Shown here one piece after another: positions 57,770 through 64,000 of a stretch of DNA of 64,000 bases. Position 1 is the stretch's first letter; each line of letters begins with the position of its first letter. The translations under genes and the position numbers were made by a program. This stretch comes from Diploscapter coronatus (taxonomy: Eukaryota > Nematoda > Chromadorea > Rhabditida > Rhabditidae): NCBI GenBank assembly GCA_964036155.1, contig OZ038422.1, positions 38,029,201 through 38,093,200 on the forward strand, written 5' to 3'. The notes under the pieces were generated by a model. That model searched no databases, was not told the DNA's origin, and saw nothing but the letters and a program-made list of their open reading frames with translations.

Positions 57770-59750
57770 ATGCTGCCGATTCCATTCATCAGTTTACTAA
57801 CTGCGTCGGTAACCGGGCAGTACTTCGAGCCGATCATTTCGGGTACTTTTCTTACTTCAGCAACCACAAAGTCAAATGATGAATCAACTACTTTAGAGAC
57901 TACGGGAGAATCGAATAACTCTGTAAGCCATTGGTTTAAAAAATCATTATTTATGATAAACTTAGACCAAACCACCCTGTGAGCTCCCACCATTCACCCA
58001 TTTGTTACCGCTACATTATCGACGAGAGTTGAAGAAAATCTGGGCCGGATACTCGATAGCCGCGAAGAAATGTGAAAGGTAATTCGTAATTCAGAAAAAT
58101 GCCGAACTCTCTTTGAATACAGGCAATAGCAATACAATAGCACAATTTTCATCAATTCATTCCATCATTGTATAGAAAATCGTGCTGTTATATTGTAGAA
58201 TGAATGTGCTGCTGTGCCGCCATTTTGTAAGGCGTCTTGTATTCCACACCCACTTTCTTCTGCTCCCCTACCTTCCTCCCCTATTCTCCTCTCAAAAAAT
58301 GAGTGTGGAATACAAAAGACCTTTTTGCAACTACCTATAAGTCTAGACAGCTAGCCCAAACCCGAGATCTGATCGAAGATCTGCCCTACGAATTGAAACT
58401 ACAAGTTATCGAGTATGGGAAAGAAGTGACTGAGCCTCCGGACAGAATCCCCTTTCTCGCAGGACTCAGCATCGATCAGTTGATCGTTTTTGGGAATGTG
58501 AGCTTGTTTTAGTTTTAAACTTTATGTCTTTTCCATTTCTGATTTCTTGATATCATAAGTTTCCAAATTATTGAATTTTCCTCAACATGCTTAGAAAGGA
58601 AGTATCTTAGATCCATAATGCCGAGTTTTCACAAGAATTCTAAATAATGCACTGATAATGTTTTAGAAAAGCTTAGATATCTAATGTCATGACACTGCAA
58701 TGATTCGTCTAAATGGTTGTACGTCGAAATGCCTTAGATATGTTTAGATTATGTCAAATCGCACGATTTCTGACGCAGAAAAATACGAGCGTTTGCGTGA
58801 GTGGGGCGAGAAGAACCTGGACATGGACGCGGTCACGCAAATGGAGCAGTTCATTCGATTTCTCGACCAGCGCGCCAAGAGGTTTCAGGAAAAAGTAATC
58901 TTTTCCTCCTTATTTTTACAAATTATTTTCTTTCCAACAAAATGACGATTAATAAGAGTATCACGATAGATGCCAATTAAACTATAGTGCATTTAAAACT
59001 AGTGGATTTTATCCAACATTGCTTAATATGTTTAAAAATGATACGATAGGTGTATAGGTGTCGAATTTATCGCCAGAGGCCAAGACGGCCCATGAACGAC
59101 TGGAATCCCTGAGGCGAACCAAGCAGAACATCTACAACGGTCTGTCCGAGTCGGCGAAGAAGGAACTCGCTATGCTTTATCGGTATATATATATATTTTT
59201 TTTTATTCAAATCCGGAAGCCTTCAAAGGCTTTGTTTCAGAACTAAATGTCCGAAAGGCAACATCTGGGACAACTCCGATTTGGACGCTGATGAATTACA
59301 TTTGGCTTGCTCACACGGTATCTTCATGATTTGTTTGGGTTAGATATGAACTTGTTAACTTGAGAACCCCGTACCGAGAATTTGTCAACTTCTACTCATG
59401 CTAATATGGAGAGGAATACGAAAACACCTCCAGGTAGGCTTGAAGTTTGTTTGCGATTGAACATTGAAACATCTAAAAAAAACATCGATATTTCTTAAAC
59501 CCAAACCTGAAAGAATATTCGTACGTTCAAATAATCGAATTTGATTACAGTCTGGACCAGACTAACTACGAAAACTACGAAAAAAATGAACTATCTGAGC
59601 GGAGCAGATACCGCATCGACGGTACCCATTGAAGGCGATAATTCATCGAAAGAAGTCGCAGCCACCATCAGGCAATACATTTATAAACCATTTAATCCGG
59701 AGTCAAATTTAACTCAGGCTAAAAACTTAGACCAATCCATCTGCCTTTAA
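57770..59750 (+). CDS. SXP/RAL-2 family (DUF148) secreted protein
   Basis: Seven exons in agreeing phase, 315 residues: 57770-57922, 57984-58078, 58347-58497, 58748-58894, 59058-59182, 59241-59317, 59551-59750. A short signal peptide (MLPIPFISLLTASVTG) precedes a Thr/Ser-rich stretch. Then comes a helical domain: LPPFTHLLP, LAGLSIDQLIVFGN, ISDAEKYERLREWGEKN, FIRFLDQRAKRFQEKVSNLS, LRRTKQNIYNGLSESAKKEL. The pattern of a 'PFL-G-S' start, an 'E-L-EW-K' helix and two long amphipathic helices ending S-xx-xK-EL is that of DUF148. This nematode-restricted family includes the Ani s 5 allergen-type proteins. Its function is poorly known, with metal and lipid binding proposed for some members. The Thr-rich C-terminus may use an alternative last exon near 59805-59878, before AATAAA at about 59994. 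Confidence 0.75.
58223..58330. mobile_element. Hairpin (MITE-like) element in a DUF148-gene intron
   Basis: GTCTTGTATTCCACACCCAC and GAGTGTGGAATACAAAAGAC are inverted ends around a pyrimidine-rich loop. A second, smaller hairpin (AATAGCACAATTTTC / GAAAATCGTGCTGTTA) lies just upstream at about 58134-58195. Both are in the same 268-nt intron. Confidence 0.7.
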
Positions 59751-60480
59751 AATCTCTTATTAAGCTACTGATTACTTTAAAAATAACTATGAATGTGATT
59801 ACAGGAAGACACTAGTGGACAGTCCGCTGAGGCTGAGCGAAATATTGAGGAAGATCTTCAGAAAACACGAGGAAAGTAAAGAAACACACTCATCCCGAAC
59901 AACTTTGTAAACATTTGGTTCTCTTTCTTGAAATTTAAACATTAGACAACAACGCCAACTATCTGTACATATTAATTTATTTATTCTTTTACAAATAAAA
60001 TAAAATAACTGTGATGATGAAGGTGAGCAATCTCGCATATGTAACGCTGCATTAGAAGTTGATGATTCGGGAATATGGTTTTTTTTTTTAAAAATAATCT
60101 TAGATTTTCAATGTACGACCCTCTAATTCGTGGACTAAATGTCATTCACAGAAATGCATCAGTTGAAAGGAAGAACATCATTTTGAATTTCATAGATATG
60201 CGCAGTCGTTAGAATTGCAGTAAATGATCAAATAACATGAGATTATTATGGATATTTTTGCAGGAAAGAACGATCGATACTGTATCTTGACTTACACACA
60301 TCGTATAATTTCGTACTTATCACAGGGCATGTACATTTAAGCAGGACTACTACTGCATTTTGACAAGTTTTCGATCAATCAAATATATAAGAGAAGAATC
60401 TCGGAAAGTTCTAGCTTTTCCTAACTATCTTCAATATAGCATGAATTTTCCAAGTTCTTAAAAATGATAAATATCAAAAA
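59751..60480. other. Convergent 3' spacer
   Basis: Lies between the DUF148 gene (plus) and the RhoGEF (minus). AATAAA occurs twice at about 59994-60003. The frame 59805-59878 may be 3' UTR or an alternative last exon. No other feature. Confidence 0.45.
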
Positions 60481-63400
60481 TCATAATCCGATGCTTCCAT
60501 TTGGGTAGTCGGGTGGTGGTAAGAGCATGGATGGAATTTGGGGTCTCGAAGAATGATGTGATTGGTGGCTGATGGTCTGCGTAGCGCCGAACCGTCTCAG
60601 TCCCCTGGAAGTAGTTATTATTTGCACATTCGATCTTAGCTTTAGCCATCGGTTTAAATTGCTAATGGATTCAAATATTTTAACGACAACTTGGAAATCA
60701 CATGATATATGCGAAAAAAGACAGATAACGCATACAACATTTCTCTTGCAAATGGTATTATTTCATAACGATCATATGTTTACAAGTTCGTCTTTCAGCA
60801 TTAACCTATATAAACGATTATATACTTTTCTCTTGCAAAAAAACTTTAATTCATGTCACATGGCTTACAAAATTGTCTTTTAATTCGGAGAAGTCGTTTC
60901 TCCTTTTGATAAAATTATTTATGAATGTATCTATATTGTGTTGGCCAAGCGAAGTGAAAGATCGCGTGTTGAAAAAGGCGAGAGAGGCAGAGGAAATTGC
61001 GTATATACCACTCTCTTTCCATCGTCTCTCGTTGACTCTCTTTCTCAGCGCTCTAGACTCTCTCTCTCTCTGCGCGCATTTCTCGCAACGGTGCTCTTTG
61101 GCACGCGAACTGTCACTTGATTTGACCTCGATACAGGTACCTCGTCAGAGGGGTGTCACCCCATCGAACGGTGCTGCTACCGCTGTTCGATGGCAGGGAT
61201 CCGAGCGGCGCCATGAGCGTGGACTGATGCTGATGCCCGCCGAATTGGGAATGGGAAGACGAGGCAGGGACGCTAAGTGACGGCGTCGCGTTGGCGTGGA
61301 ATGCCGCTGGTGAGGGGGGCGTCGTGCGCCAACCGGAGGCTGCCTTGAAATGATTCATGTTACAAATTGTGTATAGGAGCACACTTTGAGATCACCTGGA
61401 GGACAATCCTACGACAATAAGCCATTTGTAAAAATTAAACCTGTTGAAGTCAACATATCAAGAGATTTCTTAACCTATTTTTGTGCCATTATATCGGCCA
61501 ATTTATAAATCTATTCACATCATCATATCAAGCGACTCCTTGCAACAGGATAGTAGGTAAATTTTCAGGCTTTTAAATTGTTCGTCATAAAAGTGCGAAA
61601 AGAGTTGAAGATTTAAGCCAAATGAATACCTTGATAATCCGCAACCGCTGACGGTAGTTTCTTGCGCGCACGTGGTCGTTGAGTACCTGCTGAACGTACG
61701 AGGAAGGGAACCATCCGCCCGTGCCGTCGCGTTGTTTTTCACCGTAGAACCAACCTGGAAGAGTTCATTCAAGCCACTGCCTCTTTTGGTTTTTATTATA
61801 AGATTTTATTCAAATTCAAGCTGTTGGATTGATTACTTTGTCAGAACACATTTATGTGTTGGCTTTGGTAAGTGACTCCTTATATAATTTACCGGCTGAC
61901 CACTACCACGCCATTACTAAAATTCACCAGCTACTTTTCTTTTCCCTGCAGTCTCTAATCTCAAATTTGGTGAATTTTAGCAATGATGTGGTAGTTGGTG
62001 AGCGATGAGTTGTGAAAAGAGCCTTGGTCGTGTTGGTGAAGTAGGTGTAAGTGCTCACCATCAGGCATTTTCCTGAGGATGTTGATGATGTCGCCGATCT
62101 GCAACTCCAACTCGTCGTCCTGCGATTTGCTGTACGCGTGAACCGCCACCGCCTGAGGGCAATCCCACTCGGCGTAAATCCGCTCTTCCGGGTTGGCCGA
62201 CTAAAAATTAGTCGCTTTTAGAGGTGTCTAGCTGTTCATATTAGAGTATTCGAAACTATGACAACTTGATCGATGAAATTGTGTTGGCCGAATGAGATTT
62301 CATTAAGACGCGTTATTTGTGTGGTAAATTTAGCTGGGGCAATTTTTTGCTTAAAATAGGCTGAGAATTGTGTCCAGCTCCTCTGCTGATGAACTTTGTT
62401 CTTACAAATAAGCTGTCTTAACGCTCACCCCCTTGCGTACTTACAAGCCGCAACATTATGAGGTATCCAAGTTATAATGAGTTCATTGGTTCATTATAAT
62501 GTAGACGAGCAAATGACGAGTAAATTGCATGAGTCGAAGCGGTAGTATTATTATATCTCAACTCGAAGAGGAAAACCTACCGTTGGCGGTCTAACCGAGC
62601 TCAGCCATCGTTCTCTGTCGGTTTCTGAATCTGCTGACAGAAGAAGTTCCGTCTGCTTGCCTCTCGCATTTCTCATCAGAACGCAAAGGAAAAGATGGGG
62701 TCTTCCAGCTAACGAGGAAATGGCACCTTGTGGAATCTAAACCTTCAGTTTTCAAGGCCTAAGTCATTTGATAAGACCTTCGGATTATCAGGCTCAATAG
62801 GTTCCATGTCAACGAACTTCCTCTCTGCGTAGTCTTTGCAGGTATACGTTCCATTTCTGCAATTTGAATTTTCACAAGTTTCTCAAGACTTGTCAATTTT
62901 TGCACTCACACTTTCTTCTTTGTGATCATGATCATGTCAGAGAAGAGAAATACGTGGATGTTGCGAGTACGGGATCGGCCCTAAATTTTTTAAAATTTGT
63001 TTCGAGAAGTTTTACGAAATTTACCTGAAGCAACGCATTTCCCCGTCGCTCAACGATCTGTGTCAACGCTCCTCTTTTCACCAAGTAGCGGTTCTTGGAG
63101 ACTAGAGGCATACGGCTAAAGGTTCCATTTAAACCGCGTTTAAAGATATAAAGGTTCTACCGAAGTTGCGGATCTTTATAGACCAGTCTTCGTTCGATAT
63201 CGAGCAGTTGCTCAGTACGTTCCATCCGCCTTGCACCTTCGTTGCATTCCCTGACGATTTTGTTAGCGGAATTCAAAGCCTTAGCAGCTGTGGCATATTT
63301 ATCCGACTCTGGAGGTAATCTGTCCAAAATCGCGTACAATAGCAAAGGATATCTGGAAGACTTTTAAAAATCAACGCTTTTCCGAGTTTGACCTACCGCG

Positions 63401-64000
63401 TGATCCTCTGCATGGGGAGCATCAAGAAACTTCGCATATCTAGACCTTGGCAAATCTTGTTCTCTTCTAATCGCTGCAGACATTGTAGGAATTGATTGTT
63501 TTCCGTCTTCAGCTTCCTTAGAGTGCGATCTTGGTAGACCTAAACCTCATTTTTAAACTTTCTAGTAAATTTTATCTATGACCTGGTTCGAGCAGTACTT
63601 GACGTAGACGTCGAAATGCTTTTCGAAGTGCAGTGTTAGAATATCACAAATGTCATCCAGAACGATACTTTCTTCCAATCTTGACTCCAGGTCGATCAAT
63701 AGTCTGAAAATAACGACTTGGCAAATTTATTTTCTGAAAGAAGTGGCACCTCTCCGAGCAATCCCTCACTGCAAAGATGTTGCTGAACAAGTGCTTCCTC
63801 TCAGGGCTTGAAATTACTGATTGCGCACTTTTTGCGTGACCTAAATTTCAAAAATAATCTAAAGTGGAAAAATTCAAGGAAATTGCACCCATTAAATGCG
63901 GACTGGCCATAAAATGTGTAATGAGGACGTTTAAAGATCTCAAGTAGCTGGCCTCCGACGTGATGACTTCGAAGTAGGCCTCTTGGCGGATCTTCGAGTC
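60481..64000 (-). CDS. Ephexin-type RhoGEF, DH-PH-SH3 (3' part; 5' end beyond window)
   Basis: Thirteen exons in phase, 549 residues visible: 64000-63889, 63840-63750, 63703-63583, 63539-63397, 63352-63161, 63115-63025, 62980-62910, 62856-62778, 62736-62581, 62200-62059, 61754-61630, 61343-61141, 60604-60481. The window opens inside the DH domain (EAYFEVITSEASYLRSLNVL). It continues through FLMLPMQRITRYPLLL, the conserved DH helix, and ECNEGARRMERTEQLL. The PH domain follows (YLVKRGALTQIVERR, HVFLFSDMIMITKKK, closing helix Trp in DRERWLSSV). The SH3 follows directly (AVAVHAYSKSQDDELELQIG, GWFYGEK, GGWFPSSYVQQVL). The DH-PH-SH3 order and the SEASY and NEGxRRM motifs fit ephexins, which activate Rho GTPases downstream of receptors such as Eph. 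The C-terminus is Ser/Pro-rich and ends LLPPPDYPNGSIGL. An alternative acceptor for the second exon (63816) would remove 8 residues. Confidence 0.9.

Noticed and set aside
60873..61280. 135-codon plus-strand frame
   Set aside because: It is antisense to the Ser/Pro-rich RhoGEF exon and the CT-rich intron block; the minus-strand gene explains the codon structure.

Overview
This window is eukaryotic and almost certainly from a nematode, probably a rhabditid relative. It is AT-rich, and its genes are split into many short exons joined by compact introns with GT(A/G)AG donors and TTTTCAG/TTTTAG acceptors. Four genes have a TTTCAG-type acceptor 0-17 nt before the start codon with no upstream exon seen, which is the usual sign of spliced-leader trans-splicing. 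One gene belongs to the nematode-restricted DUF148 (SXP/RAL-2) family. I assembled the exon models by hand, checking that splice phases and reading frames agree across every junction. No RNA data or database search was available.

Layout. 1-5.6 kb is mostly gene-free and holds a tRNA-like element and a 169-bp minisatellite. 5.7-11.0 kb (minus) is a 17-exon ZNF598/Hel2-type ribosome-quality-control E3 ligase whose last exon runs into a hairpin repeat. 13.1-17.2 kb (minus) is a single-pass membrane protein with a PPxY motif in its tail. 17.2-23.7 kb is repeat-containing intergenic DNA. 23.7-27.3 kb (plus) is a synaptotagmin. 30.5-34.4 kb (plus) is a tandem cluster of three small secreted peptides sharing a C-terminal C-[LI]-F-x-C ring followed by Arg-Gly. 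34.8-36.3 kb (minus) is a Bsx/bsh-type homeobox gene with Trp at the near-invariant homeodomain position 49. 40.9-44.8 kb (plus) is a cysteine-rich and Thr-rich secreted protein with basic processing sites. 45.3-46.0 kb (minus) is a stand-alone SCP2 sterol-carrier domain. 48.3-50.0 kb is a 1.7-kb foldback inverted repeat abutting an ORF fragment. 54.0-56.7 kb (plus) is a short membrane-anchored protein with a charged tail. 57.8-59.8 kb (plus) is the DUF148 protein. 60.5 kb to the window end (minus) is the 3' part of an ephexin-type DH-PH-SH3 RhoGEF.

The genes do not form an obvious pathway or operon. Synaptotagmin, Bsx-like homeobox and ephexin-like RhoGEF are all often neuronal, but they are separate transcription units. 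The feature that looks most like an undescribed system is the peptide cluster: three neighbours diverge in their bodies but keep a small disulfide-ring terminus that in each case could mature to an Arg-amide. The other theme is short inverted-repeat (MITE-like) elements. At least three families can be recognised from multiple copies, and many single hairpins sit inside introns or 3' flanks.
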